Position numbers and translations under genes: made by a program. A model generated the notes under the pieces. It saw nothing but the letters and a program-made list of their open reading frames with translations. It did no database searches and was not told the origin of the DNA. Positions 8,318 to 17,144 of a stretch of 64,000 bases of DNA are shown here, in pieces; the stretch's first letter is position 1, and every line of letters begins with the position of its first letter. The stretch is from Pseudotabrizicola alkalilacus (lineage in GTDB: Bacteria; Pseudomonadota; Alphaproteobacteria; Rhodobacterales; Rhodobacteraceae), in assembly GCF_003443995.1 (NCBI RefSeq), contig NZ_QWEY01000002.1:1-64000 (forward strand), in the 5' to 3' direction.

Positions 8318-9105
8318 TCAGGTTTCAGCCCGTGCAGAAAGTCGGTCAGGGCTGCATCAAAAGCTGCAGGGCATTCGATGTTGACCGAATGCCCGCCGGG
8401 TAAGTCCACAATGCCAATCGCCGGATGCGCCTCTGACAGCCAGTTCCGCAACGGCTGAAACCGGTGTTCATAGAGGCCGTTGATCAGCAGGCAGGGGCGG
8501 CGCAATGCACCAAGCCGATGGCGCTGGGTCAGGCACGGCAGCGCCACTTGTTGAAACAGCGCGACGGTTTCCGGAGTGATCCGTGCTGCTTCTGCGACAA
8601 GTGCTGCGCGAAATTCCGGCGGAAAGCGGCGGGCATGGGCGGGGTGATAAGGCATGGCAAGCACAGCGGCGTCCCCCTTGTCACGGATGTGGGCGGCAAG
8701 GCGGATCTGCGCCTGCAACTCATCATCGCTCCAGCTGTCCCGCAGGGCGGCACTGCCGTTGGTAAAGCTGATGCGCTGGCAGGCGGCGGGATGGTCGATC
8801 GCATAGCGCAAGGCAAGCCCGGCCCCGAAACTTGCGCCGCATACATGCCAGGCCGCAATGCCCAATGTTTCGCGCAAGCTTTCAAATTGGGCCACGATGG
8901 CCCCGGGTTGCGCCTCCTCCGGCGTCCGGGGTGGCGCTGATGCGCCATGACCCGGCAGATCAACGCGGACCAGCCGGAAATGCTGTGACAACGCAGTGTT
9001 GGGCTGCCAGTGCAGGCTGCTAGATAGCATGCCATGAATCAGCAACAGGGCGGGCAGGCCGTTGTCGGGATCGACCATCGCTGAAAGAGGCGGCGCTGTC
9101 ATCAT
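8314..9105 (-). CDS. alpha/beta hydrolase
   Basis: 263 aa, cytoplasmic. It has the HG oxyanion motif at LLIHGML (residues 21-27), the elbow G-A-S-F-G with Ser92, and a C-terminal His in LPGGHSVN. At the usual acid position it reads LLINGLYEHRF, so a Glu may serve as the acid. It lies between acyl-CoA dehydrogenase and the AbrB-like gene with 4-base overlaps on both sides, so it belongs to the same catabolic unit, perhaps as an ester, lactone or enol-lactone hydrolase. The substrate is unknown. Confidence 0.75.
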   Translation of the reverse strand: MMTAPPLSAMVDPDNGLPALLLIHGMLSSSLHWQPNTALSQHFRLVRVDLPGHGASAPPRTPEEAQPGAIVAQFESLRETLGIAAWHVCGASFGAGLALRYAIDHPAACQRISFTNGSAALRDSWSDDELQAQIRLAAHIRDKGDAAVLAMPYHPAHARRFPPEFRAALVAEAARITPETVALFQQVALPCLTQRHRLGALRRPCLLINGLYEHRFQPLRNWLSEAHPAIGIVDLPGGHSVNIECPAAFDAALTDFLHGLKPE

Positions 9106-10253
9106 GCTCCGGTCCGCTGCGAAAAGCTGCGGCCAAAGATGCCTTCGGCGATGCGGTTTTTTAGTATCTCGACCGACCCGCCTGCGATCATCCAGCCACG
9201 CGTCCGGCGCAGGCAGTATTGTGCGGTGCTGTCCTCGGAGAACCCGAGTGCGCCCATGATCTGAAGCGCCTCATTGGCGGCATGAAACCCGGCTTCGTTG
9301 CAGGCGAGTTTCGCAATTGCCGTCTCCTGTGCCGAGGGCAGGCCGCCACCCGCGTTCACCGCCGCCCGCATCAGCAGCAATTGGGCACTCTCCAGCCGCA
9401 GCGTCATATCGGCGAACTTCCATTGCAGTCCCTGAAATTCGCATAGTGCCCGCCCAAATTGCTTGCGTATCAGCGCATGTTCGCGGGCAAGGGTGAAGGC
9501 ATGGCGCCCCACCGCGACCGCTCGCGCGGCATTGCCAAGTCGTTCTACATTGAATCCCATGATCTGCCTGCGAAATCCGCCGGGTCCCAGCAGCACGTTT
9601 GCCTTCGGGATGCGCAGATTGTCAAAGTAAAGCTGCGCCCAGTCCTCGCCATTCATGAAAGCGGTGGGCTGGCCCACGATTAAGCCTGGCGTGCTCTTTT
9701 CGATCAGCACCGAGCCGATGCCGTCCAGTCCCGGTCCGAAACGGACATAAACCAGAAACACCCCGGCTTCGGCGCTATGGGTGCCAAAGATCTTGGTGCC
9801 GTTGATGATGAAGTCCTCGCCATCCGCCGTTGCACTGGTCGAAAGTTCGGTAACCGCCGATCCGGCCTCGGGTTCGGTCATGCCGAGCGAGATCACCGCG
9901 CGCCCGGCGAGGATCGGACCCAGATAACGGGTCTTTTGCTCTGGGGTGGCATATTCGGCAAAGGTGCGCACGGCCCCGAAGTTGCCCGCCTGCATCACAT
10001 CGCCGCTGCGCGGGCAGGCTTCGGCCACTTCCTGAATCGCGATGATCGCATCAACCAGCGTGCCGCCAAGCCCACCATCTGTCTCGGGCAGCGTAATCCC
10101 CAATAGGCCCAGTTCCGCCATCCGTGCCGCCACATCCCAGGGGTATCCTTGTTCACCCGCGCGGCGCGCGGCGTGCGGGGCCAACTCGGTCTGGGCGAAG
10201 CGGCGCACCGTGTCGCGGAACATGGTCTGTTCATCGGTTAGCGCAAAATCCAT
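9102..10253 (-). CDS. acyl-CoA dehydrogenase
   Basis: 383 aa, the normal length of FAD acyl-CoA dehydrogenases. N-terminal helical domain, middle beta domain with the MTEPEAGSAVTEL FAD-binding stretch, and C-terminal domain with RKQFGRALCEFQ and QIMGALGF. At the place where many members have the catalytic Glu (Y-E-G) it reads MIAGGSVEI, so the base must come from elsewhere or the enzyme is a divergent subtype. It is the first gene of the acyl-CoA dehydrogenase-hydrolase-abrB operon, divergent from tctB. Confidence 0.85.
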   Translation of the reverse strand: MDFALTDEQTMFRDTVRRFAQTELAPHAARRAGEQGYPWDVAARMAELGLLGITLPETDGGLGGTLVDAIIAIQEVAEACPRSGDVMQAGNFGAVRTFAEYATPEQKTRYLGPILAGRAVISLGMTEPEAGSAVTELSTSATADGEDFIINGTKIFGTHSAEAGVFLVYVRFGPGLDGIGSVLIEKSTPGLIVGQPTAFMNGEDWAQLYFDNLRIPKANVLLGPGGFRRQIMGFNVERLGNAARAVAVGRHAFTLAREHALIRKQFGRALCEFQGLQWKFADMTLRLESAQLLLMRAAVNAGGGLPSAQETAIAKLACNEAGFHAANEALQIMGALGFSEDSTAQYCLRRTRGWMIAGGSVEILKNRIAEGIFGRSFSQRTGA

Positions 10254-10510
10254 GGGGCAAACCTTTCAACAGCGGATGCCCAACCCTAGGCAGTCGACCG
10301 TGCAGGATGAACTGACCGATAGTTTGGCAGCGGCTGAGTATCGGTTGGCGCAGAGCAGCAAGACCGTCCAGACACTGCGGGAAACGGCGTGACGGATAGG
10401 AGTGCAGGTCTTGCCCAACTATTCGTTAGTTCAATGAAAGACATGCAACACCGAAACTGCCACCGGACCGTCTGGGGCTTTTCGTAGGCCAGACGTGGGA
10501 GGAGGACTTC

Positions 10511-11014
10511 ATGGCTGAAAGTAAAGAGCGGGGTCGCACATCGCGGCTCGAACTGAATGAACTGCGCTTGGCGATGTGGCTTTGCGATCTGGCGGGAAGC
10601 GGAATCTTGCTATGGGTGTTCTGGATCTATCTGCAACACGCCAATGCCTTGCGCCGTCCGCTGAATGCGGCCGACATCGGGGCAGGCGGGTTTCCCGGTC
10701 TGCTGGCGTTGATCGCGATTGCGGCGCTGCTGCTGCTGCTGGGCATCATCATTTTCCGCCATGTCGTGACCCGCAGGCGGGCCAGTCTGGTCATTCAGCG
10801 TCCGCTGTTTGTGGTGATGACAATGGCGCTGCTGGTGGGTCAAGCGATCCTGTTTGACAGGATTGGGGCCATTGTCTGCGTTGGCGGCTTCTCATTGGCA
10901 ATCCTGCTGGCCTGTGGCGAACGGCGACCAATGCACCTTGTCGGTGTTCCTGTCGCCCTCACCGCCTTCATTTACGCAGTCTTTGTCCTGGCGCTTGGCG
11001 TCAAACTGCCCTGA
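10511..11014 (+). CDS. tctB: tripartite tricarboxylate transporter small membrane subunit TctB
   Basis: 167 aa, four predicted membrane segments, strong GGAGGAGG ribosome site before the ATG. Size and position directly upstream of TctA fit TctB, the small subunit of the secondary tripartite tricarboxylate transporter. TctB proteins vary strongly in sequence, so the call leans on topology and neighbours. The first gene of a run on this strand that reaches 19.2 kb. Confidence 0.82.
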   Translation: MAESKERGRTSRLELNELRLAMWLCDLAGSGILLWVFWIYLQHANALRRPLNAADIGAGGFPGLLALIAIAALLLLLGIIIFRHVVTRRRASLVIQRPLFVVMTMALLVGQAILFDRIGAIVCVGGFSLAILLACGERRPMHLVGVPVALTAFIYAVFVLALGVKLP

Positions 11015-11024
11015 GGAGGTCAGA

Positions 11025-12521
11025 ATGTTTGAGAATCTTGCGCTCGGTTTTGCCTCCTTTGCCGATCCGATGGTCTGGGCGGCGGTGTTTTTCGGTGCCT
11101 TTGCCGGATATCTGATCGGGGCCATTCCCGGTCTTGGCCCCAGCCTCGGCATCGCGCTGTTGATCCCCTTTACGTATGGAATGGACCCGGTGGTTTCCAT
11201 CGTCGGTTTGGTGGCGCTTTATGTGGCTGCTGAATATGGCGGGGCGATTTCTGCCATCCTGATCAATTCCCCCGGCACGGCTGCGGCGGTCGCCACCGCA
11301 TGGGACGGCTATCCGCTGACCAAATCGGGCAGGGCAGGGGAGGCGCTGACCGTTTCGATCGTCTCGTCGGGTATGGGCATCGTTGTCTCGACGCTGTTTC
11401 TGGTAGCGACCGCCGTGCCATTGTCAGAATTCGCGCTGAAGTTCGGTCCGGGCGAGTATTTCGCGCTGGCGCTGGTCGGTCTCAGCCTTGTATCGGGTCT
11501 GTCCACCGGCTCGCCGGTCAAGGGCGCGATTGCCATGTTCATTGGCCTTGCGCTGGCGACGGTCGGGCTGGATGTGCAGACCGGCGTGCCCCGTTTCACC
11601 GGCGGCAACCCCGATTTCTTTGAGGGTCTGCCCTTGGTGCCGATCCTGCTCGGCCTTTACGCGCTGACCGAAGTGCTGGTGATGATCGAGGATGGCGCGG
11701 CGGCCAAAACCAAAAGCGCACCGATCAAGAAACTGTTGGCGGTGCCCATGTCGACGCTGTTCGGCCTCAAGACGGTGATCGCTCGCAGCTCGCTCATTGG
11801 TTATGTCATCGGCGTCATTCCGGGGGCGGGACCGTCAATTGCAGCATTCCTATCCTATGCCATCAGCAAGAAGATGTCGAAAACCCCCGAACAATTCGGC
11901 AAGGGCTCGCTGGAAGGCTTGTCATCGTCGGAGGCGGCGAACAACGCTGCGGTGCCCGGCTCGCTGGCCCCGTTGCTGGCGCTTGGCATCCCCGGCTCGG
12001 CCACGGCGGCGGTGATGATCGGGGCGCTGATGGTGCAGGGCATTCAGCCCGGCCCGCTGTTGTTCACCAAATCGCCCGAGATTCCGTATACCATCTTTGC
12101 CTCGCTCTGGGTCGGGGTGCCGGTGATGATGTTCCTGGGTTTGGCCGGCGCGCGGGTCTGGGCCAAGGTGGCCGACATTCCACGCCCGGCGATTGCCGCC
12201 ATTGTGGCGGGCATCTGCTTTGTCGGAGCCTATGCCTCCAGCAATTCGATGTTCCCCGTCTATGTCATGGTTGCGGCGGGTCTGGTTGGCTATGTGCTGC
12301 GCAAGCTCGATTTTCCGCTGGCGCCGGTCATTCTGGCTCTGGTGCTGGGCGAGATGATGGAGATCAACTTCCGCCGCGCATTGATCACCACACAGGGCGA
12401 CTGGGCGGTGTTCTACTCGTCACCGCTGACCGGGATCCTGCTGGCAATGGCCGCGTTGGCCTTTCTGCTGCCCGCATTCGGAGCGCTGCAAGGCTTTGTC
12501 CGCAAGCGGCGCGCGGCCTGA
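11025..12521 (+). CDS. tctA: tripartite tricarboxylate transporter permease TctA
   Basis: 498 aa from the ATG at 11025, which has a GAGGAGGT ribosome site ending five bases before it. About eleven to twelve membrane segments. Typical TctA signatures are present: GAIPGLGPSLGIALLIPFTYGM near residue 35, an E-Y-G-G-(A)-I stretch near 70, and the second repeat GVIPGAGPSIAAFLSY followed by GSLEGLSSSEAANNA. It is the large transmembrane subunit that couples ion gradients to carboxylate uptake, with TctB and the TctC receptor encoded on either side. Confidence 0.93.
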   Translation: MFENLALGFASFADPMVWAAVFFGAFAGYLIGAIPGLGPSLGIALLIPFTYGMDPVVSIVGLVALYVAAEYGGAISAILINSPGTAAAVATAWDGYPLTKSGRAGEALTVSIVSSGMGIVVSTLFLVATAVPLSEFALKFGPGEYFALALVGLSLVSGLSTGSPVKGAIAMFIGLALATVGLDVQTGVPRFTGGNPDFFEGLPLVPILLGLYALTEVLVMIEDGAAAKTKSAPIKKLLAVPMSTLFGLKTVIARSSLIGYVIGVIPGAGPSIAAFLSYAISKKMSKTPEQFGKGSLEGLSSSEAANNAAVPGSLAPLLALGIPGSATAAVMIGALMVQGIQPGPLLFTKSPEIPYTIFASLWVGVPVMMFLGLAGARVWAKVADIPRPAIAAIVAGICFVGAYASSNSMFPVYVMVAAGLVGYVLRKLDFPLAPVILALVLGEMMEINFRRALITTQGDWAVFYSSPLTGILLAMAALAFLLPAFGALQGFVRKRRAA

Positions 12522-12640
12522 CCAAACGAAACGTGCGGCGTGACCTGATCAACACTCAGTTCACGCCGCCATTCCAAAACCCGACACTGAACAAGGTGAG
12601 AGTGGCCGGTCTGGTCGCATCCAAAAGGGAGGAACGATAC

Positions 12641-13636
12641 ATGACAGTCTGGAACTTCAGGACGACAGTTTCAGCGGCAGCCTGCGTGGCTGCGCTGGGT
12701 CTCGGATTTGCGGGGCCGGTAGCGGCGGATGACGGCTGGAAACCGACTGGTCCGGTCAGCTTTGTGATGCATACCAAGCCGGGCGGCGGCACCGATGTGA
12801 TGGTGCGAGCCCTTGCACATTCGCTCGAGCCGATGATCGGCCAGACGCTGGTGGTTGAAAACGCTCCCGGCGGCGGCGGGGCGACACAGATGGCCAAAGT
12901 CCGCGCGGCAAAGCCGGATGGTTTGACGCTGGGGGTCAATACGGTCAGCCATTTTACCGCGTTTCTGACCAACCTCGATGGGGTGTTTAGCGCAGATGAT
13001 TTTGCATGGATCGCCCTGATGCAGGTCGATCCGATTCTGGTCTTTTCAGAAAAAGACTCTGCAGTCACCAGCATCACCGATCTGGTCGAACTTGCGCGGA
13101 GCAAGCCGGGTCAGGTGAATATCGGAGGCTTTGGTCCGGTCGGGTCGATGCAGCATCTGGGCATGACCATGCTGGAGCAAGAGGCAGGCGTTGTCTTCAA
13201 CTGGGTTGCCTTTGAATCGACCCCTGACATCATCGCGGCCGTCATGGGGGGGCATGTCGATGCCGGCGTTGCCAACCTTGGCCCGGTGATCGAATTCTTC
13301 GAGGCGGATCGCCTCAAGGGCATTGGCGTTCTGGGCGATGACCGCCTGTCCAGCGTGCCGGATATGCAGACCTTTGGCGAGCAGGGCTATAATGTGGATA
13401 CCAGCTGGCTTCAGGTTCGCGGTGTCTTTGGGCCCAAAGATATTGACCCGGCGCTGCAACAGCAGATTGCCGATGCGATTTTCACCGCGATGGAAGCTGA
13501 CACCTACCAGACCTATGCCCGTAGCGCGGGCGTTGAGGATGGCACCCATGGGCCGGCCGAATACACCGCCTTTGTGGAGCGCATCCTGACGATTGCAGAG
13601 GCGCAGTTGAAAGCCGCCAATCTGCTGTCTCAGTAA
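12641..13636 (+). CDS. tctC: tripartite tricarboxylate transporter receptor TctC
   Basis: 331 aa from the ATG at 12641 with an AGGGAGGAAC ribosome site. Sec signal peptide with cleavage after VAA near residue 29. The mature protein has the Bug/TctC hallmarks: VMHTKPGGGTD..., VVENAPGGGGATQMAKV, and GFGPVGSMQH. It binds the organic acid in the periplasm and hands it to TctA/TctB. The ligand of Bug receptors cannot be predicted from motifs. The downstream catabolic genes suggest an acid that is activated to a CoA thioester. Confidence 0.92.
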   Translation: MTVWNFRTTVSAAACVAALGLGFAGPVAADDGWKPTGPVSFVMHTKPGGGTDVMVRALAHSLEPMIGQTLVVENAPGGGGATQMAKVRAAKPDGLTLGVNTVSHFTAFLTNLDGVFSADDFAWIALMQVDPILVFSEKDSAVTSITDLVELARSKPGQVNIGGFGPVGSMQHLGMTMLEQEAGVVFNWVAFESTPDIIAAVMGGHVDAGVANLGPVIEFFEADRLKGIGVLGDDRLSSVPDMQTFGEQGYNVDTSWLQVRGVFGPKDIDPALQQQIADAIFTAMEADTYQTYARSAGVEDGTHGPAEYTAFVERILTIAEAQLKAANLLSQ

Positions 13637-13645
13637 CCCACCGAT

Positions 13646-13668
13646 CCCGCCGCATGGTCTGCGGCGGG
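13646..13668 (+). terminator. hairpin between tctC and the CoA transferase gene
   Basis: Nine-base arms CCCGCCGCA and TGCGGCGGG around TGGTC, with no T run after it. It may lower read-through from the transporter genes into the catabolic genes or protect the transporter mRNA. Confidence 0.45.
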
Positions 13669-13699
13669 TAACACCCTTCGAAAGCACCAGGACTCCGCC

Positions 13700-14926
13700 A
13701 TGACATCTGCATTCTCCGGCCTCAGAGTGATCGACACCACCCATGTCCTGGCGGGTCCTTTCGCAAGTTATCAGTTGGCTCTGCTCGGGGCCGAGGTGAT
13801 CAAGATCGAAAGCCCGAACGATCCGGATCAGGCCCGGTTTCAGGGCGCTGACCGGGATCTGGTGCGTCAGGAAATGGGCGCTGCTTTCTTGTCGCAATCG
13901 GCAGGCAAAAAGGCCCTGGCGCTGGACCTGAAAACTCCGTCGGGACGCGAGGCGCTGAAACGGCTGGCAGCCACTGCCGATGTCTTTGTCGAAAACTACC
14001 GCTCCGGCGCGTTCGAGGCGCTGGGTCTGGGCTATGCCGATCTGGCCGCGATCAATCCGGGACTGATCTATTGCTCGATCTCCGCCTTTGGTGGCACCGG
14101 GCCGAAACGCAGCGCCACCGGCTATGACAATGTCATCCAGTCCTATTCCGGTATCATGGATGTGACCGGCACCGGAGATGGCAATCCGCTGAAATGCGGC
14201 GCGCCGGTGATCGACTATTCCACCGGCATGACCGCCGCCTTTGCCATTGCCACCGCTCTGTTTCAGCGCAGCCAGAATGGCGGCAAGGGCCAACATATTG
14301 ACGTTTCGATGCTGGAGGTGGCGCTGACGCTGCAGACCTCGCATGTGACCGATTTCCTGCACTCGGGCAAACACCCGAAGGCCAGGGGGAACAGCTATGC
14401 CTTTGCCACCATAGGCATGTATCAGGCATCAGATGCGCCGCTGATGGTTGCGGCATCCAACTTGCGCCAGCAGCGCCGGTTGTGGATTGCTCTGGGCCGC
14501 GAAGACCTGGTCAAGACCAACAATTTCGACCGTATCGATATGGCCGCCGAGGAACGCGAAGCGCTGACCGAGATTTTTGCGACCATGACGGCAGATTACT
14601 GGGAACAGTTCCTGAATGAACGCCGTATTCCCGCCGCCCGCGTGCGCCGGATGGAAGAGGCGCTGTCGGACCAGCAAACCGCAGCACGCGGCCAGATTCA
14701 GCGGGTCAGCGATCCGGCAGGGCATGTGGACGGGCTGCAAATCCTGTCTTCCGCCTTCCGCATGTCGGACTCTGACACCGGCACCGCATTTGCCCCGCAA
14801 GCCGTGGGGGCGCAGACCACAGAACTGTTGCGTGAGATCGGGATGACCGAGGCCGAGATCGAGGCAATGCTGCAATCGGGTGTCGCACGTCAAGCTCGGG
14901 CCGCTCGGACGGAGGCGGCAGAGTGA
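13700..14926 (+). CDS. CaiB/BaiF family (family III) CoA transferase
   Basis: 408 aa, typical family III length. N-terminal GLRVIDTTHVLAGPFASYQLA-like Rossmann motif, the F-V-E-N-Y-R-S-G-A stretch, and the P-V-I-D-Y-S-T-G-M segment holding the Asp that forms the acyl-anhydride intermediate in this family. It moves CoA between carboxylic acids, probably activating the acid imported by TctABC. Its stop overlaps the GTG start of the MmgE/PrpD gene by 4 bases, so the two products are likely made in step. Confidence 0.9.
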   Translation: MTSAFSGLRVIDTTHVLAGPFASYQLALLGAEVIKIESPNDPDQARFQGADRDLVRQEMGAAFLSQSAGKKALALDLKTPSGREALKRLAATADVFVENYRSGAFEALGLGYADLAAINPGLIYCSISAFGGTGPKRSATGYDNVIQSYSGIMDVTGTGDGNPLKCGAPVIDYSTGMTAAFAIATALFQRSQNGGKGQHIDVSMLEVALTLQTSHVTDFLHSGKHPKARGNSYAFATIGMYQASDAPLMVAASNLRQQRRLWIALGREDLVKTNNFDRIDMAAEEREALTEIFATMTADYWEQFLNERRIPAARVRRMEEALSDQQTAARGQIQRVSDPAGHVDGLQILSSAFRMSDSDTGTAFAPQAVGAQTTELLREIGMTEAEIEAMLQSGVARQARAARTEAAE

Positions 14927-16284
14927 CCGACAACCCGCTCATCCGTCTCGCCGGGCTGGCCGCCGACTGGTACACCAAGCCGATTGATCAGGCTGTGGAT
15001 ACTGCCGTGCGCAAGGCCGCGCTGGACTGGTTCGCCACCACCTTGCCCGGCACGGTGCGCGCGCCTGCCACACTGATGGCGGCTGCCGATCTGGGCACCG
15101 GACCAGGCGGCGGGCAGGCGATTTGTTATGTGGGCGGCGACCGCACCAGCCCCCGGCGCGCAGCGTTCCTGAACGGCACCGCCAGCCACACGGTTGAATT
15201 CGACGACATCTATCGCGACGGCGGCTATCACCCCGGATCGCCCACCATCGCTGCCGCTTTGGCCGTCGCGCACGACAGGGGGCTGTCCCGCGAAGCCTTT
15301 GACCGGGCTGTGATCGGCGGGTACGAGGCGGGGTGCCGTCTGGCCTCTGCACTGCAACCGGGGCATTACGAGTTCTGGCACATCACTGCCACGGTCGGCA
15401 CCATCGGGGCTGCCGTCGCGGGGGCGATGCTGCTGGGGCTGGACCGTGACCGGATCGCACATGCCATCGCAATCTCCACCAGTTTTGCCGGTGGCCATCA
15501 GCAAAACCTGCAAGGCCAGAGCATGGTCAAGACCATGCACCCCGGCCATGCCGCCGATGCGGGCCTGCTGGCCGCCTATACCGCCGCCGCAGGGGCCACC
15601 GGCGCGCTGGACAGCCTCCACGGCCCGCTGGGCTATGCGCTGGCGACCGGGGCGGGAGCGGGGAATTGGGATGCCGCCTTTTACGGCGCGGGTGACTGGA
15701 CACCGATCACTCGGATGACGGTCAAGCTGCACGGCTGCTGCGGCCATATCTTCCCGGCACTGGACGGTCTGGCCGCGATGATGGCGCAACACGCGCTGAC
15801 CCCCGACCAGATCGCCGCGATCCATGTCGAAGGTTATGGCCCCACCAAGACCATCTGCGACCGCCCCGACCCGCAATCGGCGCAAGAGGCGCGGTTCAGC
15901 CTGCAATATTGTCTTGCCGCCCAGATGATCCTTGGCTCCGTGCGGCTGGCGGCAACCGAGCCGCAGGCACTCGCCGACCCGCGCATCCGCGCGCTCATGC
16001 CGATGATCACGATTTCCCGCGCCGAAGATCTTGCCGCCGAGTATCCGCGCCGTCGCATGGCGCGGCTGCAACTGCGCCTGAAAGACGGACGGCAGATCGA
16101 CCATTTCCAGCCCACCCGCCACGGCGACCCCGACGATCCGGCCAGCACCGATGAGCTGATCGTCAAATTCCACGAACTGGCCGGCCCGGTGCTGGCCACG
16201 GGCGAAGCCGACCGGCTCGCCCGCATCATTCTCGACGGCGACACCCTGCCAGATGCCCTTATCGCAGCCCCGGCTGCCGCGTGA
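14923..16284 (+). CDS. MmgE/PrpD family protein
   Basis: 453 aa, GTG start coupled to the CoA transferase stop. Family features seen: H-T-V-E-F-D-D near residue 87, GSPTIAAALA near 106, and KLHGCCGHIFPALDG near residue 268. The family includes 2-methylcitrate dehydratase (PrpD), cis-aconitate decarboxylase and related lyases that dehydrate or decarboxylate tricarboxylic or branched acids. With a CoA transferase and enoyl-CoA hydratase beside it, a lyase step on the imported acid is likely. The exact reaction is not known. Confidence 0.85.
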   Translation: MTDNPLIRLAGLAADWYTKPIDQAVDTAVRKAALDWFATTLPGTVRAPATLMAAADLGTGPGGGQAICYVGGDRTSPRRAAFLNGTASHTVEFDDIYRDGGYHPGSPTIAAALAVAHDRGLSREAFDRAVIGGYEAGCRLASALQPGHYEFWHITATVGTIGAAVAGAMLLGLDRDRIAHAIAISTSFAGGHQQNLQGQSMVKTMHPGHAADAGLLAAYTAAAGATGALDSLHGPLGYALATGAGAGNWDAAFYGAGDWTPITRMTVKLHGCCGHIFPALDGLAAMMAQHALTPDQIAAIHVEGYGPTKTICDRPDPQSAQEARFSLQYCLAAQMILGSVRLAATEPQALADPRIRALMPMITISRAEDLAAEYPRRRMARLQLRLKDGRQIDHFQPTRHGDPDDPASTDELIVKFHELAGPVLATGEADRLARIILDGDTLPDALIAAPAAA

Positions 16285-16336
16285 CCCCCAAAGAACCACC
16301 GTGCCAACAGCACCAGACACGATCGGAACCCATCAG

Positions 16337-17137
16337 ATGAACACCGCCGCTAACCTTCCCGAATTCATCACCATCGCCTACACCAACGGCATCGCCACCA
16401 TCACACTCAACCGCCCCGATGTGCGCAACGCAATCAATGACAAGATGCGTGCCGAGCTGATCGAGGCGTTCTCTGAGGCCGACCGCGATCCCGAAGTGCG
16501 CGCCATCATCCTGACCGGTGCCGGCAAGGGCTTTTGCTCGGGCGGGGATATCGGCGGCATGCGCGGGCGGTTGGATGCCCCGGCGGGTGAGGTCGCGTTC
16601 AACGGCTGGAAACGTCAGCGCAGCACACACAGGGGTGTGGCCGCGATCCATGGTGTGACCAAACCGGTGATCGCGGCGGTCAACGGCGCCGCCTTTGGCC
16701 TGGGCCTTGATATGGCGCTGGCCTGCGATTTCATCATCGCCGCCGAGGGGGCCAAACTGTCGATGAGCTTTATCAAACGCGGCCTCGTCTCGGATGGGGG
16801 CGGCATGTACTTTCTGCCGCGCCGCGTCGGCTTGACCCGCGCCAAAGAGCTGATCTTCTCGGCCCGTGTGGTCGAAACCACCGAGGCCCTGACGATTGGT
16901 CTGGTGGATCGCGTCGTCAGCGCTGACGAATTGCAGGCCACGGCGCAGACCTGGGCCGAGGAACTCAGCTTTGGATCACCCACTGCGATTGCCTTGTCGA
17001 AAGAGATTCTCGACAAGACCTTCGAGCGCAGCGACGAAGAGATCTTTGCCATGGGCCGTCAGGCACAAGCGGTCTGCTACACCACTGCCGAGCATCGCAC
17101 ATCGGTCGAAGATTTCCTGAACAAGACATCGAAGTGA
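16337..17137 (+). CDS. enoyl-CoA hydratase/isomerase family protein
   Basis: 266 aa from the ATG at 16337, chosen over an upstream in-frame ATG because the alignment of the crotonase fold starts here. Crotonase signatures: CSGGDIGGM oxyanion loop, AVNGAAFGLGLDMALACDF, and the VSDGGGMYFLPRRVG stretch in which the acidic residue of the usual P-D-G-G is kept as SDGG. It would hydrate or isomerise an enoyl-CoA made from the imported acid. It is 7 bases upstream of the acyl-CoA synthetase gene. Confidence 0.85.
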   Translation: MNTAANLPEFITIAYTNGIATITLNRPDVRNAINDKMRAELIEAFSEADRDPEVRAIILTGAGKGFCSGGDIGGMRGRLDAPAGEVAFNGWKRQRSTHRGVAAIHGVTKPVIAAVNGAAFGLGLDMALACDFIIAAEGAKLSMSFIKRGLVSDGGGMYFLPRRVGLTRAKELIFSARVVETTEALTIGLVDRVVSADELQATAQTWAEELSFGSPTAIALSKEILDKTFERSDEEIFAMGRQAQAVCYTTAEHRTSVEDFLNKTSK

Positions 17138-17144
17138 GCCTGAT